Below, in pieces: positions 34,077 to 41,773 of a stretch of DNA of 64,000 nt. The stretch spans positions 254,059 to 318,058 of the forward strand of contig JAWWAY010000002.1 in NCBI GenBank assembly GCA_033721235.1, given 5' to 3'. The DNA is from UBA5078 sp033721235 (lineage in GTDB: Bacteria; Pseudomonadota; Gammaproteobacteria; Pseudomonadales; Pseudohongiellaceae). The translations under genes and the position numbers were made by a program. Every line of letters starts with the position of its first letter. Position 1 is the first letter of the stretch. The notes below the pieces were generated by a model that was not told the DNA's origin, did no database searches, and worked only from the letters and a program-made list of their open reading frames with translations.

Positions 34077-34179
34077 GCTAAGAAAGTTACTTAGGTTTTT
34101 CAACTGAGGCTCTATATAAAACCGCACTTAACAAAGCTGATTTCTGCCCACCTAAAATAGCTCGTCTATCCTTTGCCTG

Positions 34180-35052
34180 CTAGATACGTTTCAACTCTTG
34201 GTATTTCAAGTAACGAGGAGTGCTTTTCATATGTCCATGCTGAGGCTGATCTGCATGACATGCTATGCAGTAAGCAACTAAATTTAGAATGCTATTGTCT
34301 GATTTATCTCTGTTTTTATGGTGCACTTCCAAATACTCTCTTAGCCTAGATTCCGAAAGATCAGGGCTTCTGCACCCAAGATTCTGGCAGCGCCACCCTA
34401 CTTTTTCCTTATACTTTTTCGAGATTTTCGGCCAATCTTTATCGTAAAGATTAGGCCTAGATGCCGCTGCATGAATAAAATCACCATCAATATTTTCGTG
34501 CGCAATATCCTGGTTTAAGTAAGCAGAAAACTCAAATGCAGGCCATTTCTCTTTGAACAGGTCACTATGTAAGGACTGAGCTCTATTGTGACAGTTTTTA
34601 CAAACATAAAGCTGCTGATTTTCCATTGTAGTCAAAACTCTATTGTTTCTAATGACTCGGTAAAAGAAATTCTCTGTCTCAGTCCTCGCTAGTTTATATT
34701 TGTCTCGCCATCCGCCTCTCTTAGCTTCCTCCAGCGTGCCACAATTGTAGATGTGGTACCGGTGCAACTCATTCACAGAACTGCGACTTAGACTTTTTCT
34801 ACGCAACATCAAATCAATTGCCACAGCACTCAAATACGAAGCATCCTTATCAGCAATGTGAACAACCACTCTAGCCACCACCCCATTCGGGTCGACATAA
34901 TATAAACCAGCCTCACCGAATACGATATCATTTGGATCTAGATCTGCAGCCCCCTTCCTAATAGCTTCGGGCAAGAGAACAGCTGCATCGCTCGCTCCAA
35001 GTCTTCTGGCAACGGCCTTTAGCAGCTCAAATTTTGTTAAATCAATTACCAT
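34180..35052 (-). CDS. HNH endonuclease of the ZorAB-like operon (ZorE-like)
   Basis: A 290-residue putative nuclease. The C-terminal HNH site is complete: paired cysteines C222 and C227, HH at 244-245 (EVHHKNRD), N257, and C262/C265/H266. A second C-x-x-C pair (C151, C154, followed by HNR) may form a further zinc knuckle. The N-terminal ~140 residues contain a conserved-looking segment (RYHIYNCGTLEEA...RDKY) that I do not recognise. The gene is the last of three overlapping genes and overlaps the OmpA-like gene by 11 bases. By family knowledge Zorya type II pairs ZorAB with an HNH protein called ZorE; equivalence here is inferred from order and domains, not from alignment. Confidence 0.8.
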   Translation of the reverse strand: MVIDLTKFELLKAVARRLGASDAAVLLPEAIRKGAADLDPNDIVFGEAGLYYVDPNGVVARVVVHIADKDASYLSAVAIDLMLRRKSLSRSSVNELHRYHIYNCGTLEEAKRGGWRDKYKLARTETENFFYRVIRNNRVLTTMENQQLYVCKNCHNRAQSLHSDLFKEKWPAFEFSAYLNQDIAHENIDGDFIHAAASRPNLYDKDWPKISKKYKEKVGWRCQNLGCRSPDLSESRLREYLEVHHKNRDKSDNSILNLVAYCIACHADQPQHGHMKSTPRYLKYQELKRI

Positions 35053-35728
35053 CTAGGGTCTCGAGTATCTTATAGATTCTCTCTTCGGCCTTTGTTTCAA
35101 CTCTAAACTCTACTCTTCTAGAACGAACCAAATCCTCACTTCCATCAGGAAGAAGAATCCTCTTGGCGAATGAAAGCCCATTTGCTCTTATATATGTGGT
35201 CATCCAGTCCCTATAACTAGACACCGAATCCAGTTGAAACACATAGTTTAAAACACTTAGTGATCTGGCTTGCGACAATGCAGCGTTACCTAGATAAGAG
35301 TCAGCCATAGTACCACCACCAATCCAGTCGCTTGATGTATGCCCCTCAATCCTAATTTCATCAATGTTTTCTCGATATTGATCGGAATACAAAATGCGTA
35401 TGTAGCGCGGGTAGAAATCGCTTAGTATTAACGCGAAATTCTCATTAATTTCGGAAGATGAGCGAGCAAATAGGATTTCAGGTTCATTAAATCTAATGGT
35501 ATTGTCCAGAAGCAATTCCGCTCCCCACTTCTGTAAATCATCTTCAAACTCTTCATAAAGCGATTTATATAAATCCTGTTGGTATTCCTGATAGGTGAGC
35601 GCCAATTCTCGCGATCGTTCTTGTTCTTTCTCAGTTTTCAACATGAATACAATTGCGATGAACATGAAGATCATCATCAGGCCTGCCATTAAATCGGATA
35701 TCGAGATCCACTGCTTTCCTGATCTCAT
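35042..35728 (-). CDS. OmpA/MotB-like protein with one membrane helix (ZorB-like)
   Basis: A 228-residue protein. A single N-terminal helix (~8-30) carries Asp12 at its start in ISDLMAGLMMIFMFIAIVFML, the position of the proton-carrying Asp in MotB, TolR and ZorB. A helical linker leads to an OmpA-like peptidoglycan-binding domain with EIRIEGHTSSD (~124-134), AALSQARSLSVLNYV and RSRRVEFRV. It should anchor to the cell wall as a stator-like partner of the upstream channel. It overlaps the upstream gene by 4 bases (ATGA) and the HNH gene by 11, so all three are translationally coupled. Confidence 0.85.
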   Translation of the reverse strand: MRSGKQWISISDLMAGLMMIFMFIAIVFMLKTEKEQERSRELALTYQEYQQDLYKSLYEEFEDDLQKWGAELLLDNTIRFNEPEILFARSSSEINENFALILSDFYPRYIRILYSDQYRENIDEIRIEGHTSSDWIGGGTMADSYLGNAALSQARSLSVLNYVFQLDSVSSYRDWMTTYIRANGLSFAKRILLPDGSEDLVRSRRVEFRVETKAEERIYKILETLDGN

Positions 35729-36762
35729 CTTTTAGCATTCCTAATAAGAGTAGCGGTAGCGTCTAGGAACTTCTGATAGTCATCTCCAAATTTTTGTGTA
35801 AGCCCAGTCAACGTACGCTCTAGCTGGCCCAGAGATTCTGGTAGTTTCTCTTTAATTGAATTCGTTAGTTGATTGAGCGTTTCTGACTGAGAAGACAACG
35901 ATTTCTTAATAGTCTCTGTGAGTTGATCAGTTTGCGAGGAGGTTGCTTCTAGGTTAGATTTAAAATTCTCAAGAATTTGATCAAAATCCGCTAACATTTT
36001 CTTCTGCGCTATCAATGCAGTATTTGTTTGCTCAGTATTATTTTCGACATTCTTTGATACAGACAGTAAATGTTCAATAGTTACATTTACAGTTTCTAGC
36101 GCGGTAGTAGCTTCGACAGTGGCCTCAACAGCCCTTTTTATACTTTTAGTTGCTTCGACTAATTGATTTGTTGAGTTTTCAACATGAGAGGAGTAGTTGC
36201 TCTGCCATTCTAACAGCTTAAAAACAGCGTCATTAAGCTGCTTAAAGTTCTCACCAAATTGCTCCTTGAGATTATTATTAAAATCGGCAATGACGCTCTC
36301 TAAAGCCTGTATTATCTGTGCGGTGGCCCCTTCAGAAAGTTTTTTTAGTGCTTGCTCTAAATTATAGTTTGTAACCTTAAATCCAGTTTTCGTTTCATCT
36401 ACTAACTCTTGAAGCTTGTCTTCGACATCTTTTAATGCACCAACCTCTCCACCTTGCTCTTCTTTGCCAGTCACTATCGCGAAGAACGTAAGTATGGCGG
36501 ATGCGCCCAAACCAACGACGCTAGTCAAAAAAGCAGTTTTCATCCCTTCTAGCAGTGGCGGCACTGATGCCTCAATATCTTGAGTATCAAATTCTAGAAG
36601 CCCTAAGAAAATCCCAAGAAAAGTACCAAAGATACCTGCAGTAACAATAAGGGATCTAAAGTCCCTATGCTCGCCTCTTAATGTAAATACATCCCACAAG
36701 AAGCAAATTACTATAAAAAAACATATAAACTGCGTGGCATTGTTAAGAGAAGCGAAATCCAT
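35725..36762 (-). CDS. MotA/TolQ/ExbB-like channel with coiled-coil tail (ZorA-like)
   Basis: A 345-residue protein. Three membrane helices are visible at ~8-28, ~37-57 (TAGIFGTFLGIFLGLLEF) and ~74-98 (GMKTAFLTSVVGLGASAILTFF). The last two carry the small-residue motifs of MotA/TolQ/ExbB and ZorA. The remaining ~245 residues are a cytoplasmic helical, heptad-like tail rich in Q, N, E and K. ZorA proteins of characterised Zorya systems have a longer tail (total of about 700 residues in type I), so this is a compact form. It is the first gene of the operon; the ATG at 36762 is preceded by an AT-rich region with AAGGAAC. GC content is low compared with hsd. Confidence 0.85.
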   Translation of the reverse strand: MDFASLNNATQFICFFIVICFLWDVFTLRGEHRDFRSLIVTAGIFGTFLGIFLGLLEFDTQDIEASVPPLLEGMKTAFLTSVVGLGASAILTFFAIVTGKEEQGGEVGALKDVEDKLQELVDETKTGFKVTNYNLEQALKKLSEGATAQIIQALESVIADFNNNLKEQFGENFKQLNDAVFKLLEWQSNYSSHVENSTNQLVEATKSIKRAVEATVEATTALETVNVTIEHLLSVSKNVENNTEQTNTALIAQKKMLADFDQILENFKSNLEATSSQTDQLTETIKKSLSSQSETLNQLTNSIKEKLPESLGQLERTLTGLTQKFGDDYQKFLDATATLIRNAKR

Positions 36763-37151
36763 TCAATAGTTCCTTGGCTCATCAACTTACGTAGTTAGTG
36801 AAAGACTTGCAGACTGAGAGGTTATCACTTGCCCCGCTTGTTTGGCCAGATTGTAATCATTATCAAGAGAGAATTATATCGACGGCCAGATTAAGGGCTC
36901 CTAATAACGTTTTTCGTCTATATATCACCTCGAGTCGCGGAGGCGGTAGCGGCAGCCTCGCTCTAATTGAAACACCAAAAGTAACAATAATTCATATTTT
37001 ATTTAAATAAAGCTATATATATCAGACCATTAAAATACTTATTCAAGTCCTCTCCTAGCACCATCTAGACTCACTGCCCCAAGCTTAGGGGCGCTTTGCG
37101 AGGACAGTCCAGCTGCCGATCAAGTTGTTCTGACCCCTTTGGTTCTTTGGT
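36763..37151. other. AT-rich gap with island right end
   Basis: The stretch upstream of the ZorA-like gene should contain the operon promoter. It includes a GC-rich patch near 36930-36960 with GAGGC/GCCTC, attR at 37042-37063, and a GCCCC/GGGGC hairpin at 37076-37092 without a T run. An open frame at 36798-37010 has no protein-like content. Confidence 0.5.
37042..37063 (+). repeat. attR: displaced tRNA-Leu 3' end
   Basis: 22 bases matching the tRNA 3' end from the T loop to CCA, with one T-to-C change and one deleted G. The C at tRNA position 66 would pair perfectly with G7, so this copy may preserve the ancestral acceptor stem. Confidence 0.75.
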
Positions 37152-38912
37152 TTAGTGGGCGTCGATTCTGTCTTTTACCGCATTGAAGGCGTCAAATTGG
37201 CTCAAGTAGACATTGCCGCTTAGGTGCTGCAGAAAATCGGACTTATTCAGCATATCCATTACCGGGCCCTTTACCTCTGACAGGTGAAAGCGAATTCCCT
37301 GTTGCTTTAATTGCAGATTTATTGCCTCCAGAGTCTCCAGCGCGGTGACATCAATCTCGTTAACCGCCGTGCACATAAGGATGATGTCTGAGATTTCGTC
37401 GTTCTTGAAGGCATAAGCATAGATCTTATCGGCAAGAAAAGCCGCGTTGGCAAAAAACAAACTTTCATCAACCCTGATACTCAAAATTTGCGGATGCGTA
37501 ATCACTTGATAACGCTGCACATTCCGAAAGTGCTCGCTTCCTTCTATCAGACCAACCTCGGCAATATGGGGTTTGGAAGTGCGATAGAGATGCAGGGCAA
37601 TGGATACTAGAATACCGCAAGAAACCCCGGCCTCTACCCCGTAGAACAGGGTGACCAACATGGTGCCTGTAATCGCCGCGGCCTCGCTCTTGGACACTCT
37701 CCAAACCTTAGAAATAACCCCCAGGTCGACTAAGCCCATAACGGCGATAATGATTGTGGCGGCCAGAGTAGCCTTTGGCAGTGAATAGAGTGCAGGCGTT
37801 AAGAAGACAGACACCAAAGCAATCAATGCCGCCGTCATAATACTCGCGGCCTGCGTCACGGCTCCCGCCTCGAAATTAACCACCGAGCGCGAAAAACCAC
37901 CCGTTACTGGCAGTCCACCAGACAAAGATGCGGCTATATTGGCCGCCCCTAAACCGATGAGCTCCTGATCCGGTTCGACTCTCTCCTGCCTCTTGCCACC
38001 TAAGGTACGACCCACTGAGATCGACTCGACGTAGCCAATAATCGAAATCAACAAAGCTGGAAGCCAAAGAGCGGCCACAAGTTCGATCGACAAGTCTGGC
38101 AGTGACATTTTCGGCAAGCCTTCGGGTATAACTCCCACGATGGCAACACCCTGCTGCTCCAAGGCAAACCATCGCACGGCAATAATAGAAAGCACGATGG
38201 CAAGTACCGGCGTTAGTTTTGCCCCCAGCTTTGCCGCCTTCTCGCTTAGGCCTAAGGACATTAGAAAAACGACGCCCTTTTGGCGAACGAGAAAGAGCAA
38301 GGCCATAACGGACAAGCCAATCACCAAGGTCGCAGCGTTAAATTGCGCGACATGCCCCCATAGAGCAGGAAGTAATTCACCTAGCGTATCACCGCCCGCA
38401 GATATGCCTAGAATATGGCGCAGTTGGCTTAGCGCGATAATAATGGCCGAGGCCGAAATAAAAGCGGAAACGACCGAGTGGGATAGGAAATTGGCCAGGA
38501 AACCAAGCCGCAATACTCCAAAAAGGATTAGCATAGCGCCAGATAGCGCAGCCAATGTTATTGCCGCCACAACGGGGCTGACTGCTAGATCGATACTGAC
38601 CTGTCCAACTGCCGCCGCTGTCATCAAAGAGGCAATAGCCACAGGCCCCACTGACAAACTGGTACTGCTACCAAATAAGGCGTAGAGCACCAAGGGCAAA
38701 ATACTGGCGTAAATACCAACCTCTGCGGGCAGACCCGCTAGGAGAGCATAGGCCAATGACTGCGGTATGAGCATCACAGTCACTATAAGCGCTGCCACCA
38801 AATCGCTAGAGAAGGTGTCGCGCTTATAGTGCTTAATCCATCGTGCGGCTGGCACGATCGTTTCTATCTTCACCAAAATGTGTCCCTTATTGAGTAGAGC
38901 GCTAGCACCCAT
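37152..38912 (-). CDS. SulP-family anion transporter with STAS domain
   Basis: A membrane transporter of 586 residues. It has about 12-14 hydrophobic helices, with the SulP signature near MLIPQSLAYALLAGLPAEVGIYASILPL and GLVDLGVISKVW, and a C-terminal STAS domain (~440-560; DIILMCTAVNEIDVTALETLEAI). SulP proteins move sulfate, sulfite or bicarbonate. Being 6 bases after the SQR fusion stop and in the same direction, it probably exports sulfite or sulfate made by sulfide oxidation; that is inference from context. The ATG at 38912 has no ribosome site and may depend on coupling; a GTG further in is possible. Confidence 0.88.
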   Translation of the reverse strand: MGASALLNKGHILVKIETIVPAARWIKHYKRDTFSSDLVAALIVTVMLIPQSLAYALLAGLPAEVGIYASILPLVLYALFGSSTSLSVGPVAIASLMTAAAVGQVSIDLAVSPVVAAITLAALSGAMLILFGVLRLGFLANFLSHSVVSAFISASAIIIALSQLRHILGISAGGDTLGELLPALWGHVAQFNAATLVIGLSVMALLFLVRQKGVVFLMSLGLSEKAAKLGAKLTPVLAIVLSIIAVRWFALEQQGVAIVGVIPEGLPKMSLPDLSIELVAALWLPALLISIIGYVESISVGRTLGGKRQERVEPDQELIGLGAANIAASLSGGLPVTGGFSRSVVNFEAGAVTQAASIMTAALIALVSVFLTPALYSLPKATLAATIIIAVMGLVDLGVISKVWRVSKSEAAAITGTMLVTLFYGVEAGVSCGILVSIALHLYRTSKPHIAEVGLIEGSEHFRNVQRYQVITHPQILSIRVDESLFFANAAFLADKIYAYAFKNDEISDIILMCTAVNEIDVTALETLEAINLQLKQQGIRFHLSEVKGPVMDMLNKSDFLQHLSGNVYLSQFDAFNAVKDRIDAH

Positions 38913-38918
38913 ATTGCT

Positions 38919-40625
38919 CTAAGAGTCTTTTCTCAAGGACTCTAAGTCCTTGGACCCAGCAAGCCACTCACGCCCTTTTAACATTGCATGCCAATACACA
39001 AATGGAAGTAGTGATTTTTTAAGCCACCACGCACGCCGCGTGGCAACCAGGCCATTAAGCAAAAAGCGTGGAAAAGAGGGCAGAAGTTTTCCCCCATAGC
39101 CAAACTCAGCCAAAACAATCTTGCCTCTCTCCACAGTAAGCGGGCAAGAACCATAGCCGTCATAGCCGTCCTTGAGTTCCTGCTGTCGCAACGTCGATAC
39201 TATATTGGCTGCGACAACGGGAACTTGTTTTCGCACTGCCGCCATTGTCTTGGCATTGGGAGTGTTCATGACATCGCCAAGGCCCCACACATTGTCGAAC
39301 TTTTTATGTCTCAAGCTAAACTGATCGACATCCAACCAGCCAGAGGCATCTGCTAGTTCGCTTTCGGCTATAAAAGATGGCGATTTCTGCGGAGGGCAGA
39401 CATGAATCATATCGAACTCTTTGCACACCAATTCTTCTTGTCCATCCACTTTGAAGTAGGCCTTATGCTGTTCGCCATCAATCTCAACCAAAGTATGCTT
39501 GTAATGAACGTTGGCATTGTATTTATCTATGTATTCCTGCAGGGCTGGCACATAGGCAGCCACGCCAAACAACACCGCACCGGCGTTACAAAAATCGATG
39601 TCGATATTTTTAAGCACTCCACTTTTGAGCCAATGATCCGCAGATAAGTAAAGTGCTTTCTGGGGAGCACCCGCACACTTAATCGGCATTGGTGGCTGTG
39701 TGAAAATCGCCTTCCCTTTTTCTAGTCCCTGCACTAGCTCCCAAGTGTAGGGCGCAAGATCATAGGCATAGTTAGAGGTGACGCCATTCTTGCCCAGAGT
39801 CTCACGCAAGCCCTTTACGCCATCCCAATTCAACTCCAGCCCCGGACACACAATAAGCTGTTTATAGACAACGCTCTGTCCGTTATCCAGATGCACTGCA
39901 TTATCAACAGGAGAGAATGCTGTGACCGCTTGCTTCACCCACGACACATTGCGCGGAATTAGATCGACCATTCTTCTCTTGGTATTCTCGCGCTTGAAGA
40001 CGCCTCCGCCCACCATAGTCCAACCTGGTTGATAATAGTGAACTTCGCTTGGGTCGATTAAAGCCAACCGTAGAGAAGCATCTCGTTTGCGAATACTCTC
40101 CGCCACCGCTATCCCACCCGAACCGGCTCCGACAATGACAACATCGTACGCGGCGCTAGCCGCACGCCCTTGGACGCCCCCTCCCTTAGCTTGGGAAGGG
40201 GTTGCCGTGAACGGCGCTATCGCCTCTGCCACATCAACACCTAGAGCATTAGCTTTATCCGTCACTGCCTTAACATCGGCCCCATTTTTTACAGACGCCG
40301 CAGCCCATAAACAGATCGAGCGGTTTCCGGTACGACAATAAGCGTGCACTTTCTTCCCTGCGCTCTCGGCACCACTGAATATGCGATAGAAGTCTTCTAT
40401 TTGCGCCTCAGTCTGTTGGCCAGAACGAAAAGGCATGCTAACAACACTCATGCCCAGAGCCGCAGCCGCGGCAGATATTTCAGACACATTTACCTGCCCT
40501 TCCGCCTCATTGTCTGGCCTATTGCACACAAGAATTGAGACTCCTTGTTCGTGTAGAACTGCCACATCTTCAACTTCCAATTGGGCGGATGCAGTCAAGG
40601 TGTCATCGATTGTCAGTATTCGCAT
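38919..40625 (-). CDS. sqr: DUF442 phosphatase/sulfurtransferase-like domain fused to type II sulfide:quinone oxidoreductase
   Basis: Residues 1-140 are a DUF442 (Blh-like tyrosine-phosphatase fold) domain with the CX5R-type site CRTGNRS (C97, R102). Residues 158-568 are a flavoprotein with the FAD motif VVIVGAGSGG and the two redox cysteines of the human SQOR type: C317 in PIKCAGAPQK and C494 in YDGYGSCPL. It should oxidise sulfide to sulfane sulfur and reduce quinone at the membrane; C-terminal hydrophobic helices fit membrane attachment. The DUF442 domain is usually a separate or PDO-linked protein. It lies between the PDO gene and SulP in one operon. Confidence 0.92.
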   Translation of the reverse strand: MRILTIDDTLTASAQLEVEDVAVLHEQGVSILVCNRPDNEAEGQVNVSEISAAAAALGMSVVSMPFRSGQQTEAQIEDFYRIFSGAESAGKKVHAYCRTGNRSICLWAAASVKNGADVKAVTDKANALGVDVAEAIAPFTATPSQAKGGGVQGRAASAAYDVVIVGAGSGGIAVAESIRKRDASLRLALIDPSEVHYYQPGWTMVGGGVFKRENTKRRMVDLIPRNVSWVKQAVTAFSPVDNAVHLDNGQSVVYKQLIVCPGLELNWDGVKGLRETLGKNGVTSNYAYDLAPYTWELVQGLEKGKAIFTQPPMPIKCAGAPQKALYLSADHWLKSGVLKNIDIDFCNAGAVLFGVAAYVPALQEYIDKYNANVHYKHTLVEIDGEQHKAYFKVDGQEELVCKEFDMIHVCPPQKSPSFIAESELADASGWLDVDQFSLRHKKFDNVWGLGDVMNTPNAKTMAAVRKQVPVVAANIVSTLRQQELKDGYDGYGSCPLTVERGKIVLAEFGYGGKLLPSFPRFLLNGLVATRRAWWLKKSLLPFVYWHAMLKGREWLAGSKDLESLRKDS

Positions 40626-40676
40626 TCTATTTTCTCGCTTTAATATTGGTAAAAAAGATACAAGGCACTTAATGCG

Positions 40677-41567
40677 CTAGGAGAACATATTAAGAGGTAA
40701 TTTTAGATAGGTTGTCCCATTGTCTTCTGGCTCTGGAAAGCCTCCTGCCCTGATATTGACTTGCAAGGAGGGAAGAATGAGATGCGGCATCCCCAGAGTC
40801 TTATCTCGGGCAACTCGCATTTCTACAAATTCAGCCTCCGAGATACTAGGGTTTACGTGAATATTATTTTTGCGCTCTTCGGCGATTGTCGTTTCATATT
40901 CGAGCTCACGATCACCTACTCCATAGTCGTGACACATAAACACTCTCGTATCCCCGTCCAGTTGCAGCAGCTTCTGTATAGAGCGATAAAGCGTCACAGC
41001 ATCCCCGCCTGGAAAATCGGCTCGTGCAGTACCCGCATCAGGCATAAAGAGCGTGTCGCCAACAAAAAGCGCATCGCCTATCAAGTGGCTCATACATGCC
41101 GGAGTATGGCCGGGCGTATGTATTGCCTTGGCGACGAGCTTACCTATTGTATAGGTCTCGCCATCACTAAATAGATAGTCAAACTGCGAGCCATCTTTAG
41201 CAAAATCTTCATCCAAATTAAATACATCCGCGAACACATGCTGCACGTCCGATATATGCTCGCCTATTGCCAATTTTCCGCCTACTTTACTGCGAATATA
41301 TAGGCCCGCAGAGAGATGATCTGCGTGGGCATGAGTTTCAATTATCCACTCCACTGTCAGACCCTGCTGAGTAACATACTCGATAATTTCGTCGGCGCCT
41401 TTATAACTTGTAGTCCCCGAGGCGTAGTCCAGCTCCAATACACTGTCGACAATTGCGCAGGCATTCGAACTAGGGTCCCGAACGACATAGGAAAACGTGT
41501 TGCTGTCCTCATCGAAGAACGGCACTACCTTAGGGTTAATCGTCTTACTTGCAGTATGTGTATCCAT
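40677..41567 (-). CDS. Persulfide dioxygenase (metallo-beta-lactamase fold)
   Basis: A 296-residue MBL-fold enzyme that oxidises glutathione persulfide to sulfite. The iron-site motif THAHADHLS (H79, H81, D83, H84) and HTPGHTPACMSHLIGD are present, as is PDAGTARADFPGGDA, typical of the Blh/PDO (ETHE1-like) group. As the first gene of the operon it is followed 51 bases on by the SQR fusion, giving the complete sulfide-persulfide-sulfite route. A sigma-54 promoter lies just upstream. Confidence 0.92.
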   Translation of the reverse strand: MDTHTASKTINPKVVPFFDEDSNTFSYVVRDPSSNACAIVDSVLELDYASGTTSYKGADEIIEYVTQQGLTVEWIIETHAHADHLSAGLYIRSKVGGKLAIGEHISDVQHVFADVFNLDEDFAKDGSQFDYLFSDGETYTIGKLVAKAIHTPGHTPACMSHLIGDALFVGDTLFMPDAGTARADFPGGDAVTLYRSIQKLLQLDGDTRVFMCHDYGVGDRELEYETTIAEERKNNIHVNPSISEAEFVEMRVARDKTLGMPHLILPSLQVNIRAGGFPEPEDNGTTYLKLPLNMFS

Positions 41568-41623
41568 TGATGAAACAAGCTCCTATGTATGTACGATGGC
41601 ATTGAGATAATCTAAATCTAATA

Positions 41624-41640
41624 TTGCACAGGACGTGCCA
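41624..41640 (-). promoter_or_regulatory. Sigma-54 promoter of the pdo-sqr-sulP operon
   Basis: TGGCACGTCCTGTGCAA on the minus strand matches the -24/-12 consensus TGGCAC-N5-TTGCA with one mismatch (G for T). It sits 57 bases before the PDO start and next to a gene for a sigma-54 activator. Confidence 0.8.
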
Positions 41641-41713
41641 TTAAAACCAAAACTCATAAGCTATTGTAATAAAAAGATTTTATTTACAAGAGCCGGAAGA
41701 AGCCTTAGCTGCA

Positions 41714-41750
41714 ATTGCCATAATTAGCAATCAATGCCATTATTGGCGAA
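41714..41750. promoter_or_regulatory. Tandem candidate activator sites for the FisR-like regulator
   Basis: Two similar palindromic units, TTGCCATAATTAGCAA (41715-41730) and ATGCCATTATTGGCGAA (41734-41750), lie 19 bases apart, about 75-110 bases upstream of the sigma-54 promoter and just before the regulator gene. This is the usual place for an enhancer site. Confidence 0.6.
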
Positions 41751-41773
41751 TTATTTTTGCCATTTTAGACAAT

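Larger units (their letters stand above)
24305..37063. mobile_element. tRNA-Leu-integrated genomic island carrying defence genes
   Basis: A P4-type integrase lies directly after the tRNA-Leu 3' end. A degenerate copy of that end lies at 37042-37063, just before the next housekeeping-type gene. Between them are an AlpA-like regulator, a winged-helix protein, a complete type I restriction-modification operon and a ZorAB-HNH-like operon. No capsid, tail, relaxase or type IV secretion genes are present, so it is a defence island or satellite-like element and not a complete prophage or conjugative element. GC content varies sharply inside, indicating several sources. Confidence 0.85.

Noticed and set aside
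34180..36762. Tol-Pal/ExbBD-type transport or a flagellar stator
   Set aside because: The OmpA domain on the one-helix subunit and the added HNH nuclease, within a defence island, do not fit ExbD or TolR, and no flagellar genes are nearby.
36798..37010. 70-codon open frame at the right island end
   Set aside because: Random-looking translation lying in the promoter region of the ZorA-like gene.
24305..37063. Complete prophage or conjugative element
   Set aside because: Only integrase, AlpA-like and small winged-helix genes are present; no capsid, tail, relaxase or secretion genes.
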